Positions 1-5,553 are shown, counted from the stretch's first letter. The stretch is 5,631 nt of DNA from Deltaproteobacteria bacterium (GCA_030593645.1 JAUVGT010000328.1:1-5631), one strand, 5' to 3'. Program-made: numbers and translations. The notes: a model not told the origin generated them from the sequence alone.

Positions 1-1
1 C

Positions 2-706
2 AACCAGGTATACAGTGGCGGAATACTTGCTGTAGAAAATGGTGAAGTCAATGGTTCACTAAAAAAACCGGATAATAGTTCTGTCCCGCAGTCAATGAAT
101 ATCGCAAAGGATACAATCGATTTTACTGTAAAAGCCGCGGGAGATAAGATCAGGGTCATCGATATCATCCCGGATCAGCTGATTACAAATGAACTTCAAA
201 TGAATGCCAATATTCAAAATGGTACCGTACTTCCTGATCTCAAACAGGATATCATCAAAATCTCCGTCATTGAAAGGCATACCGGTTCCGGTAACATCGC
301 CATCGGATTTGTCAAAGGATTCGGCCTTAAAAAAGGAGCCCTGGCATCGAGCGTGGCCCACGATTCACACAATATCATCACAGTCGGAACAAACGATGAT
401 GACATGATAGCCGCGGTTACCGCGGTGATTGAAATGAAGGGCGGCCTGGCTGCTGCTTGTGACAGTCAGATAACCGCATCACTTCCCCTTCCGATCGGGG
501 GGCTCATGTCACAGGAACCGATGAAAGATGTCCAGGCCAATCTCGATGAACTGCTGGGACAGGCAAAAAACCTCGGATGTACTCTAAAAGATCCGTTTAT
601 GACTCTTTCGTTCCTGGCTTTACCGGTAATACCGGACCTGAAAATCACAGACCAGGGGCTTGTGGATGTCAAACAGTTTAAAAAAGTACCGTTATTTGTA
701 GAATAA
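2..706 (+). CDS. ade: Adenine deaminase, C-terminal part (5' end outside window)
   Basis: The protein hydrolyses adenine to hypoxanthine and ammonia in the cytoplasm for purine salvage. The open frame enters from the left edge (first full codon at position 2) and gives 234 residues ending at TAA 704-706; bacterial Ade proteins are near 570-600 residues, so roughly the last 40% is present. The metal-binding amidohydrolase core is off the window. What is visible is the Ade-specific C-terminal domain: GNIAIGFVKGFGLKKGA, then SVAHDSHNIITVG with adjacent His/Asp residues (from about base 350), then a DDDMIAAV helix and a Gly-rich MKGGLAAA turn, and near the end a PFMTLSFLALPVIPDLKITD stretch. The ATG at 95 is internal to this frame and not a real start. 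MtnA follows after 267 nt; both act on products of methylthioadenosine breakdown. The family call is confident; whether the upstream part is intact cannot be seen. Confidence 0.92.
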   Translation, partial: NQVYSGGILAVENGEVNGSLKKPDNSSVPQSMNIAKDTIDFTVKAAGDKIRVIDIIPDQLITNELQMNANIQNGTVLPDLKQDIIKISVIERHTGSGNIAIGFVKGFGLKKGALASSVAHDSHNIITVGTNDDDMIAAVTAVIEMKGGLAAACDSQITASLPLPIGGLMSQEPMKDVQANLDELLGQAKNLGCTLKDPFMTLSFLALPVIPDLKITDQGLVDVKQFKKVPLFVE

Positions 707-767
707 AAAAAATAACTCATCAGGCACGAAGATCACAAAGGAATGTTTGGAATAAGTATAAAAGATA

Positions 768-864
768 ATCACGAAAGGGCGAAAACACGAAAGAAGGACA
801 AATAGATTTTTTTTAATATACTTATTGTTTTTTTCGTGTTTTCTAAATTTCGTGTTTTCGTGAT
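768..864. repeat. Long inverted repeat with an 8-nt bulge, CGAAAACACGAAA type
   Basis: The left arm 768-792 reads ATCACGAAA, then GGGCGAAA, then ACACGAAA. The right arm 848-864 is the exact reverse complement of the left arm with the middle GGGCGAAA removed, so 17 bp pair around an 8-nt bulge; the 13-bp block 780-792/848-860 is uninterrupted. A second right-arm copy, TTTCGTGTTTT at 832-842, can pair with 782-792 instead, giving two mutually exclusive hairpins. T-runs follow within the loop (806-814). It lies between ade and mtnA and may act as a transcript 3'-end structure, but it is not a classical terminator because no U-tract follows the stem directly. It more likely belongs to a dispersed palindromic repeat family. 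Confidence 0.7.
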
Positions 865-868
865 AAAT

Positions 869-892
869 GGTTTTAATTTTGGTTTTAATTTT
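869..892. repeat. Exact 12-bp tandem duplication
   Basis: GGTTTTAATTTT occurs twice in direct succession, at 869-880 and 881-892, immediately downstream of the inverted repeat and about 80 nt before the mtnA start. The AT-rich tract could be an UP-like or bendable promoter segment for mtnA, but I see no clear -35/-10 pair. A simple slippage duplication is the more economical reading. Confidence 0.75.
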
Positions 893-973
893 CGCTTGTG
901 AGGGCGTAGATATTTTCGAAGCCTCATGGTTAAAATTAAGAAAACAATTAAACTGATTTAATGAGGTATCACC

Positions 974-2074
974 ATGAAAGTTGACGGCAAAAACATCCGT
1001 CCCATTTTTCTGGATAAAGATGGTAAGACCATAAAAATTATCGACCAGCGCAAACTTCCCCATGAGTTTATCATCACCGATCTAAAAACAGTGGATGACG
1101 CCATCACAGCGATAAAAGATATGTATGTACGCGGAGCACCGCTCATCGGTGTGACATCCGCATACGCTGTATATCTGGCTGCCAAAAACGCGCCCTCCGA
1201 ATTGATTGAATTGGATTACATGGTTAAGGAATGCGATCGGATCAAAGCGGCACGGCCGACTGCTGTTAATCTAGTCTGGGCGGTGGACCGTGTATTGGAA
1301 AAGGTACGTGAGCGCTCTTCACTTGACTCTATAGTGGAAATCACGCTCAAAGAAGCAGGAATCATTGCCGAGGAAGAAGCCGAGAACTGCCGAAAGATCG
1401 GAGAACATGGTCTGGATCTAATCGGACACATCAGCAATGAAAAAAAAGGACAAACCGTTAACGTTCTGACTCATTGCAACGCAGGCTGGTTGGCATGTAT
1501 TGAATACGGGACTGCAACCGCGCCGATCTACACAGCCTTTGACAGCGGAATTGATATACATGTGTGGGTCGATGAAACAAGACCATTAAACCAGGGAGCC
1601 CGGCTGACGGCCTGGGAACTCGGTAAACACGGAATCCGGCACACTGTAATTGCCGATAATACTGGCGGCCATCTGATGCAGCACGGTATGGTTGATATTG
1701 TGATTGTCGGAACAGACAGGACAACACATACAGGCGACGTGGCCAATAAAATAGGAACATACCTAAAGGCACTTGCCGCCAGGGATAACCATATCCCATT
1801 TTACGTGGCGCTTCCATCAAGCACGTTTGACTGGAAACTCAAAAATGGTATAAACGAAATACCGATTGAAAAACGTGACCCTGATGAAATCATGTATGTT
1901 CAGGGAAAGTATAATGACAAAACCGTTGAAGTTCTGGTTCCACCAATAGATAGTCCGGCTGCTAATTATGCCTTTGATGTCACGCCTTCAAGGCTTGTCA
2001 CAGGCTTTATCACTGAGCGGGGTATCTGCGGTGCCAGTGAAAAGGAGATACGAAAGCTGTTCCCGGAAAAATAA
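974..2074 (+). CDS. mtnA: S-methyl-5-thioribose-1-phosphate isomerase
   Basis: It isomerises the aldose 5-methylthioribose-1-phosphate to the ketose methylthioribulose-1-phosphate in methionine salvage; some family members also take 5-deoxyribose-1-phosphate from 5'-deoxyadenosine. The 366-residue length is normal for the family. Motifs in order: RGAPLIG at 53-59; LTHCNAGWLA with the catalytic Cys at 168; DETRPLNQGARLTAWEL from residue 200; VGTDRTTHTGDVANKIGTY with the catalytic Asp at 248. The Cys-Asp spacing of 80 equals that of Bacillus subtilis MtnA (C160/D240). It ends with a typical ERGICGASEKEI segment. The start is fixed by GAGGT at 963-967, six bases before ATG 974. The TTHTG segment differs from the more usual 'RIAANG' and may mark a subgroup. 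No mtnB, C, D or K gene is in view, so the downstream fate of the ketose is unresolved. The next gene follows after 55 nt with no terminator visible, so co-transcription is plausible. Confidence 0.93.
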   Translation: MKVDGKNIRPIFLDKDGKTIKIIDQRKLPHEFIITDLKTVDDAITAIKDMYVRGAPLIGVTSAYAVYLAAKNAPSELIELDYMVKECDRIKAARPTAVNLVWAVDRVLEKVRERSSLDSIVEITLKEAGIIAEEEAENCRKIGEHGLDLIGHISNEKKGQTVNVLTHCNAGWLACIEYGTATAPIYTAFDSGIDIHVWVDETRPLNQGARLTAWELGKHGIRHTVIADNTGGHLMQHGMVDIVIVGTDRTTHTGDVANKIGTYLKALAARDNHIPFYVALPSSTFDWKLKNGINEIPIEKRDPDEIMYVQGKYNDKTVEVLVPPIDSPAANYAFDVTPSRLVTGFITERGICGASEKEIRKLFPEK

Positions 2075-2129
2075 AGGTCAGACATATTATCACACTATTA
2101 ACCCAATAACCTAATGAAACTTAATTCAC

Positions 2130-2618
2130 ATGCTTACAGAACTTGAAAAGAAAATCATCGCTTCCATACAGGGAGATATCCCGATCACCAAACATCCATA
2201 CCGGAATATCGCAGAGCAGCTTGATATTTCAGAAGCTACATTACTCAAAACACTGCAGGACCTTTGTGACCGGGGAGTCATACGCCGTTTCGGCGCCACA
2301 CTCCGGCATCAAAAATCAGGGTTCTCCGCTAACGCGATGGTCGCATGGAAGGTAGAAGAAAACCGGATCGAAGATGTGGGGCAAAAGCTGGCAGGTTTCA
2401 AGCAGGTTTCTCACTGCTACCGAAGAAATCCAACGGATCAATGGCCGTATAATTTATATACCATGGTTCACGCGGATAGTGAGGAATCATGCATTGAAAC
2501 CGCCAAGGAAATGGCTTCCACGGCCCATGTGAATGAATATAAGCTTCTGTTCAGTCGCAAAGAGCTGAAGAAAACTTCGATGAAGTATTTTGACCATGCT
2601 TCGCAGGGGAAAAGGTAA
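2130..2618 (+). CDS. ahbB: Siroheme decarboxylase subunit, AhbB-like (Lrp/AsnC fold)
   Basis: AhbA/AhbB decarboxylate sirohaem to didecarboxysirohaem in the alternative haem route of sulfate reducers and archaea. The 162 residues have an N-terminal winged helix-turn-helix (about 4-60, with the wing GVIRRFGATLRHQ), then an Lrp-type ligand-binding fold. AhbB-type marks are SHCYRR (His95), WPYNLYTMVH (105-114, His114) and the C-terminal LFSRKELKKTSMKYF. In this family the HTH is a fold relic and the protein is an enzyme subunit. ATG 2130 is the only ATG close to an in-frame TGA at 2115-2117; no good ribosome binding site precedes it, which fits translation as part of a message with mtnA. The usual partner AhbA is absent from the window, and the radical SAM gene downstream is not of the AhbC/AhbD type. 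The alternative is an Lrp/AsnC regulator, less likely given the enzyme-type motifs. Confidence 0.82.
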   Translation: MLTELEKKIIASIQGDIPITKHPYRNIAEQLDISEATLLKTLQDLCDRGVIRRFGATLRHQKSGFSANAMVAWKVEENRIEDVGQKLAGFKQVSHCYRRNPTDQWPYNLYTMVHADSEESCIETAKEMASTAHVNEYKLLFSRKELKKTSMKYFDHASQGKR

Positions 2619-2690
2619 AAGTGATAAGTGAAAAATCATGGTACATTCACTTCTTTATAAAATCAGATAAAGCGAAGCGCATCCACATTC

Positions 2691-2711
2691 GACGTTGGAC
2701 GTTGGACGTTC
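2691..2711. repeat. Three-unit 7-bp tandem array (GACGTTG)
   Basis: GACGTTG at 2691-2697 and 2698-2704 is followed by GACGTTC at 2705-2711. It opens a run of different repeats filling 2691-2835 between the AhbB-like gene and the radical SAM gene. The ACGTT core recurs in the 22-bp repeats further on, suggesting related origin by slippage and divergence. Confidence 0.8.
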
Positions 2712-2712
2712 G

Positions 2713-2743
2713 ATCCACCGTCGCCGAGGCTATGGCGGACAAG
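2713..2743 (-). repeat. Degenerate palindromic element, copy A
   Basis: Positions 2715-2743 read on the minus strand match 4361-4389 on the plus strand at 26 of 29 bases (shared core GTCCGCCATAGC and GCGACGGTGG). Read on the minus strand, TCCGCC can pair with GGTGGA across a GC-rich loop, with one G-T pair, giving a REP-like hairpin. It sits in the gap before the radical SAM gene, and its inverted partner lies after that gene. Confidence 0.75.
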
Positions 2744-2747
2744 TGTT

Positions 2748-2835
2748 CGATGTTCATCTTTTGGTGGCTCAACGTTCATCTCATCCGGGTTCAACGTTCA
2801 TCTTTTTTTGGTTCAACGTTCATCTTTTATTGATT
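2748..2835. repeat. Four-unit 22-bp tandem repeat next to a start codon
   Basis: Units begin at 2748, 2770, 2792 and 2814. The last three start with the identical CAACGTTCATC followed by a T-rich stretch that often ends in GGTT; the first has two mismatches in that 11-mer. The period is not a multiple of three, which argues against coding, and is close to two turns of the DNA helix. The final unit ends three bases before ATG 2839, so the array occupies the place of the promoter and leader of the radical SAM gene. Copy-number change could therefore affect expression, but this is inference. Confidence 0.85.
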
Positions 2836-2838
2836 TCC

Positions 2839-4194
2839 ATGAAAAAAAACGCTCCCCATATCCTGCTGGTAAATCCGTGGATCCATGATTTTGCGGCTTA
2901 TGATTTCTGGGCAAAACCGGCCGGTCTTTTAATTCTTGGCGCCATACTCCGGGATCATGGATACCATGTATTATACATTGATTGCCTGGATAGATTTCAT
3001 CCGAACGCGGCTAAAACAGATATCACTAAACGGTACGGACGGGGACCGTATCTAAAAACCAGAATCCCCAAACCGGAATCTCTCAAGCACATCCCTCGTA
3101 ACTATTCCCGGTACGGAATTAAATATGAATGGTTTGAGGAGGATCTGCGGAGAATGAAAAAACCCGATCTTATCCTTGTGACTTCCCTGATGACATACTG
3201 GTACCCCGGCGTTCAGGAAACAATTGAATGCATCAGAAAAGTCTTCCCGGATGTTTTTATCGTACTGGGGGGTATCTATTCAAGCCTTTGCTCAAATCAT
3301 GCGTCATCAAATTCAGGGGCGGATAAAATCGCACCCGGACCTGGAGAAGCAAGTATCCTTTCCCTTGTCGGAAAACATACCGGGTTATCAGTAAAACCGA
3401 CATTCGATTTTAATGACCTTGATACCTATCCGTATCCCGCATATGACCTTCAGAATATAATCAATTATATTCCTGTGATGACGTCAAGGGGCTGCCCGTT
3501 TTCCTGCACATACTGCGCGTCCAATATGTTAAATCCGAATAGAATGGTGCGTGATCCGAAACTGGTGGCTGAAGAAATATTCTTTTGGCACAAAAAATAC
3601 AAAGTAACCGATTTTGTATTCTATGACGACGCGCTTCTTGTAAACGCGGAAAAACACGCATTGCCGCTTTTTGAAGAAATCATAAAATCCGGTTTTCAAA
3701 TACGTTTTCATACACCAAATGCGATTCATGTTCGAGAAATCACAAAGAAATCAGCCGAACTGATGAAAAAAGCGGGTTTCCATACCATGCGGCTGGGACT
3801 TGAAACCGCGGCTTTTGAAAACAGAGATGAACTCGACACCAAGGTCACTGAAAAAGAATTCAAAAAAGCCATTGACTGTCTCAAACAGGCCGGATTTAAA
3901 AAAAACCATGTGGGAGCCTATCTTCTTGCGGGTCTTCCCGACCAGACTAAAAAAGATATTGCGAATTCGATCAATATCGTCAACCAAAACGATATTACAC
4001 CTGTACTGGCTTATTACTCACCCATTCCGCATACAGCCCTGTGGGAGAAAGCCAAACAGGCCTCAAAATACGATCTCGAATCTGACCCGATATTTACAAA
4101 CAATGCCATTTTACCCTGCATGGAAGATGGATTTTCGTGGGAGACGGTTTCCTCACTAAAAAAGCTGGTAAATAACAACGCCGGGAATCCATGA
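2839..4194 (+). CDS. Radical SAM protein with N-terminal B12-binding-type domain
   Basis: A 451-residue enzyme of unknown substrate. The N-terminal part (about 6-200) has the Rossmann-like pattern of cobalamin-binding radical SAM proteins: HILLVNPW at 7-14, KPAGLLILGAIL at 26-37, VTSLMTYWYPGV from 114, VLGGIYSSL from 142. The usual DxHxxG cobalamin ligand motif is not evident, so B12 may bind base-off without a His ligand or not at all. The radical SAM core carries RGCPFSCTYC with cluster cysteines 219, 223 and 226, then FYDDALL (Asp263-264), RLGLET (318-323) and AGLPDQ (364-369). It lacks a Cys-rich SPASM tail, so it does not look like AhbC or AhbD. The frame is open back to ATG 2695, but the extra 48 codons consist of repeat DNA, while family-like sequence begins right after ATG 2839. 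No ribosome binding site is visible before 2839. Siting after an AhbB-like gene hints at tetrapyrrole or cofactor chemistry, unproven. Confidence 0.85.
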   Translation: MKKNAPHILLVNPWIHDFAAYDFWAKPAGLLILGAILRDHGYHVLYIDCLDRFHPNAAKTDITKRYGRGPYLKTRIPKPESLKHIPRNYSRYGIKYEWFEEDLRRMKKPDLILVTSLMTYWYPGVQETIECIRKVFPDVFIVLGGIYSSLCSNHASSNSGADKIAPGPGEASILSLVGKHTGLSVKPTFDFNDLDTYPYPAYDLQNIINYIPVMTSRGCPFSCTYCASNMLNPNRMVRDPKLVAEEIFFWHKKYKVTDFVFYDDALLVNAEKHALPLFEEIIKSGFQIRFHTPNAIHVREITKKSAELMKKAGFHTMRLGLETAAFENRDELDTKVTEKEFKKAIDCLKQAGFKKNHVGAYLLAGLPDQTKKDIANSINIVNQNDITPVLAYYSPIPHTALWEKAKQASKYDLESDPIFTNNAILPCMEDGFSWETVSSLKKLVNNNAGNP

Positions 4195-4235
4195 TGTTGA
4201 GGCCGGCCCTTGTGGTTACCTTTTGAATAAAGATG

Positions 4236-4265
4236 CGATACCGATATCGATACCGACTCCGATTA
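4236..4265. repeat. Five-unit hexamer array (CGATAC)
   Basis: CGATAC, CGATAT, CGATAC, CGACTC and CGATTA follow one another in phase from 4236. This lies about 40 nt past the radical SAM stop codon in a 383-nt gap (4195-4577). It is a simple sequence repeat; I see no coding role. Confidence 0.7.
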
Positions 4266-4271
4266 TAATAC

Positions 4272-4320
4272 GTAGGGGCAATTCAAAGTGGCTGCCCTAT
4301 ACCAGATAAAAAAACCACTT
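4272..4320. repeat. Small imperfect hairpins downstream of the radical SAM gene
   Basis: TAGGGGCA at 4273-4280 can pair with TGCCCTA from 4293 if one G is bulged. Overlapping it, AAGTGG at 4286-4291 can pair with CCACTT at 4315-4320. The two stems are mutually exclusive. Neither is followed by a T-run, so this is not a recognisable intrinsic terminator; a decayed palindromic repeat is more likely. Confidence 0.4.
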
Positions 4321-4340
4321 CAGGAAAATATCTTTCATCC

Positions 4341-4410
4341 CGTCATTCCGTCCGTAGAGGCCTGTCCGCCATAGCATCAGCGACGGTGGGAGCGGAGAGC
4401 CGGAATCCAG
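4341..4410. repeat. Nested palindromic repeat: copy B inside an outer ATTCCG/CGGAAT element
   Basis: The outer arms are CGTCATTCCG at 4341-4350 and GCCGGAATCCAG ending at 4410, with ATTCCG (4345-4350) and CGGAAT (4401-4406) exactly complementary. Between them at 4361-4389 lies copy B of the element seen inverted at 2715-2743 (26/29 identity), with its own TCCGCC/GGTGGG hairpin. The arrangement looks like one palindromic repeat inserted into another. The outer arms resemble the widespread GTCATTCCGG...CCGGAATCCAG class of bacterial repeats, from memory and not checked. Confidence 0.65.
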
Positions 4411-4518
4411 ATAATTCTATTCTTTCGAAACTGATGTTATCAGTATTCGCCCCCGCTTTATATCAACGGTTCTTGGCTCAAACCTATAGACTTTATTGTT
4501 GCCATTTTTCTATTTAGT

Positions 4519-4546
4519 TTGACATTTTTAAAAAATGTGGTATTCT
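4519..4546 (+). promoter_or_regulatory. Sigma70-type promoter of the toxin-antitoxin operon
   Basis: A perfect -35 box TTGACA at 4519-4524 and a -10 box TATTCT at 4541-4546 are separated by 16 bp. Transcription would begin near 4553, leaving a leader of about 25 nt with an AGGAGG ribosome binding site at 4565-4570. The position directly ahead of the antitoxin gene, and the absence of any other promoter-like sequence nearby, support it. Confidence 0.7.
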
Positions 4547-4558
4547 CTATTTAGAATA
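4522..4558. promoter_or_regulatory. Two palindromic operator candidates overlapping the TA promoter
   Basis: The first palindrome, 4522-4538, has perfect 8-bp arms ACATTTTT and AAAAATGT around one A and covers the end of the -35 box and the spacer. The second, 4541-4558, has perfect 6-bp arms TATTCT and AGAATA around six bases and covers the -10 box and start point. Ribbon-helix-helix antitoxins typically repress their own promoter by binding such sites, so one or both are likely operators. The binding itself is inferred. Confidence 0.55.
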
Positions 4559-4577
4559 CAAAATAGGAGGCATATTT

Positions 4578-4832
4578 ATGAATACTAAAAAGGTGGCAAT
4601 TACAGTACCTGTAAATATCCTTATTATAATTGATACTATTAGTAAATCAAAAGGATTATCCAGAAGCAAATATATTTCAACCGTGCTCAAAAAAAATATA
4701 CTGGATGAAAGGGCTCAACTCCTGAAAGGTGCATACGACAAAGTATTTTCCGATGCTTCTATACAGGCTGAACAACTGTCCACGGCTCAATGGTTCGAAG
4801 AAGCCGGAAAGAAAGGCGGGCAGGAATGGTAA
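4578..4832 (+). CDS. Ribbon-helix-helix antitoxin of a MazF-type module
   Basis: An 84-residue protein expected to neutralise the toxin encoded next to it and repress the shared promoter. The N-terminus has the ribbon-helix-helix pattern: strand KKVAITVP (4-11), helix A about 13-26, a G-L-S-R-S turn at 26-30, and helix B from SKYISTVLKKN. The remaining 40 or so residues (with DERAQLLKGAYDKVF and a TAQWFEEAG stretch) have the length and acidic/aromatic character of a toxin-binding tail. A strong AGGAGG at 4565-4570 lies seven bases before the ATG. The gene overlaps the toxin gene by 7 nt, consistent with translational coupling. The fold is CopG/MetJ-like rather than the AbrB-like fold of E. 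coli MazE, so it is a MazF partner of the RHH class, as in Bacillus. Confidence 0.85.
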   Translation: MNTKKVAITVPVNILIIIDTISKSKGLSRSKYISTVLKKNILDERAQLLKGAYDKVFSDASIQAEQLSTAQWFEEAGKKGGQEW

Positions 4833-5182
4833 TTCGCAAAGGAAGCACCTATTGGGTTGATTTTTCTCCCGGCAAAGGTTCTGAACCTATTGGCCGACGC
4901 CCAGGACTGGTTATCCAGAACAACGCATTGAATGACAGTAAAATTAATACCGTTATTATGCTTGCCATAACATCAAATTTAAGGTTCAGTGAATTACCGG
5001 GCAATGTCACTCTCCGTAAGGGAGAGGCAAATATGCCAAAGTCATGTGTTATCAATGCCACACAAATCAAGTCAGTGGATAAAAATAGCATAAAAGAAAA
5101 GATCGGAACTCTCTCTAATAACAAAATGCAAGAAGTAGAGGAAGGATTAATTCTCGTGATGGATATCGGGACCAGGGAATAG
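4826..5182 (+). CDS. mazF: MazF/PemK-family endoribonuclease toxin
   Basis: A 118-residue toxin of the family that cleaves mRNA at short sequence motifs and arrests translation until bound by antitoxin. The motifs are in the expected order: RKGSTYWVDFSP (4-15), GSE (18-20), RRPGLVIQN (24-32) with the family's catalytic-type Arg at 25, the ITS triad with Thr49-Ser50, and SCVINATQIKSVDK (73-86). Arg25 and Thr49 correspond well with the active-site Arg25/Thr48 of Bacillus MazF. The chosen start is ATG 4826, within the antitoxin's last codons, because family homology begins at once; an upstream in-frame ATG at 4790 would add 12 basic residues lying inside antitoxin coding sequence. AAAGG at 4812-4816 is a weak ribosome binding site, so translation is probably coupled to the antitoxin. 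No residue expected to be catalytic is missing, so the toxin looks active. Confidence 0.93.
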   Translation: MVIRKGSTYWVDFSPGKGSEPIGRRPGLVIQNNALNDSKINTVIMLAITSNLRFSELPGNVTLRKGEANMPKSCVINATQIKSVDKNSIKEKIGTLSNNKMQEVEEGLILVMDIGTRE

Positions 5183-5436
5183 TTACATTATACCTTATAC
5201 AATGCAATCCAACATTTAGTCATTCAGGGCTTGATCCGGGCACGTAGTGAAGCTTTAGCGCTGTCCCCAAAAATCGTTGCTCTAAGCTCTACCCCCTACA
5301 TTCCCCGCTTCGCGATCTCAGCTTTTCATCATTCAGCATTTAATAAAAATCGCAAGCATATTTCGAGCTTTTGCAACGCAGCCGAATGGGATGATTCGCC
5401 CCTTAAAATGTGAAGTTATTTTTGCGCGAGCCCTTA
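5183..5436. other. Gene-free stretch after the toxin gene
   Basis: No convincing coding sequence, RNA gene or terminator is visible. A 60-codon frame at 5231-5413 starts with TTG, has no ribosome binding site and no recognisable motif. I see no T-run-backed hairpin after the toxin stop codon at 5180-5182. The GC-richer segment around 5375-5430 looks like repeat-derived spacer, but I cannot define its limits. Confidence 0.5.
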
Positions 5437-5477
5437 GCTCTTGCTCTTAGCTCCATGCTCTTGGCTCTCTGCTCCTA
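5437..5477. repeat. Six-unit heptamer array (GCTCTTN)
   Basis: GCTC recurs at 5437, 5443, 5450, 5457, 5464 and 5471, giving one 6-bp and then 7-bp steps with consensus GCTCTTN. It resembles in form the GACGTTG heptamer array at 2691-2711 though the sequence differs. Heptameric short tandem repeats in gene gaps are known in cyanobacteria; here they appear in a probable sulfate reducer. Confidence 0.75.
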
Positions 5478-5487
5478 CCATATCCGC

Positions 5488-5516
5488 TTGACATAAATTC
5501 CCCATAGGATTATGTT
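5488..5516 (+). promoter_or_regulatory. Possible promoter reading toward the right edge
   Basis: TTGACA at 5488-5493 is followed after 17 bp by TATGTT at 5511-5516, a perfect -35 with a four-of-six -10. No gene start is seen in the remaining 115 nt, which are occupied by a palindromic element, so its target is unknown and it may be chance. Confidence 0.3.
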
Positions 5517-5553
5517 TCACTAAGTTTGATGGTCTCATAAAAAGTCCGAATTA

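Noticed and set aside
780..860. Intrinsic terminator of ade
   Set aside because: The best stem has a 55-nt loop and no T-run after its right arm; the T-runs lie inside the loop.
692..1063. Minus-strand frame across the ade-mtnA gap
   Set aside because: It overlaps the start of mtnA and the inverted repeat, and its low-complexity Phe/Lys-rich product reflects the AT-rich repeats.
1458..1820. Minus-strand frame opposite the MtnA catalytic region
   Set aside because: It is a shadow of the well-supported mtnA reading frame, with an Arg/Pro/Cys-rich product typical of antisense frames.
2621..2833. 70-codon frame in the gap after the AhbB-like gene
   Set aside because: It consists largely of the same repeats, with no ribosome binding site at a credible start and no motif.
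2748..2835. CRISPR array
   Set aside because: The units are contiguous 22-bp tandem repeats without unique spacers, and no cas gene is present.
2695..2838. N-terminal extension of the radical SAM protein by 48 residues
   Set aside because: The codons are made of palindromic and 22-bp repeat DNA; family-like sequence starts at ATG 2839 and the added residues look unlike any domain.
5231..5413. 60-codon frame with TTG start after the toxin gene
   Set aside because: No ribosome binding site, no recognisable motif, and the region looks like spacer or repeat-derived DNA.
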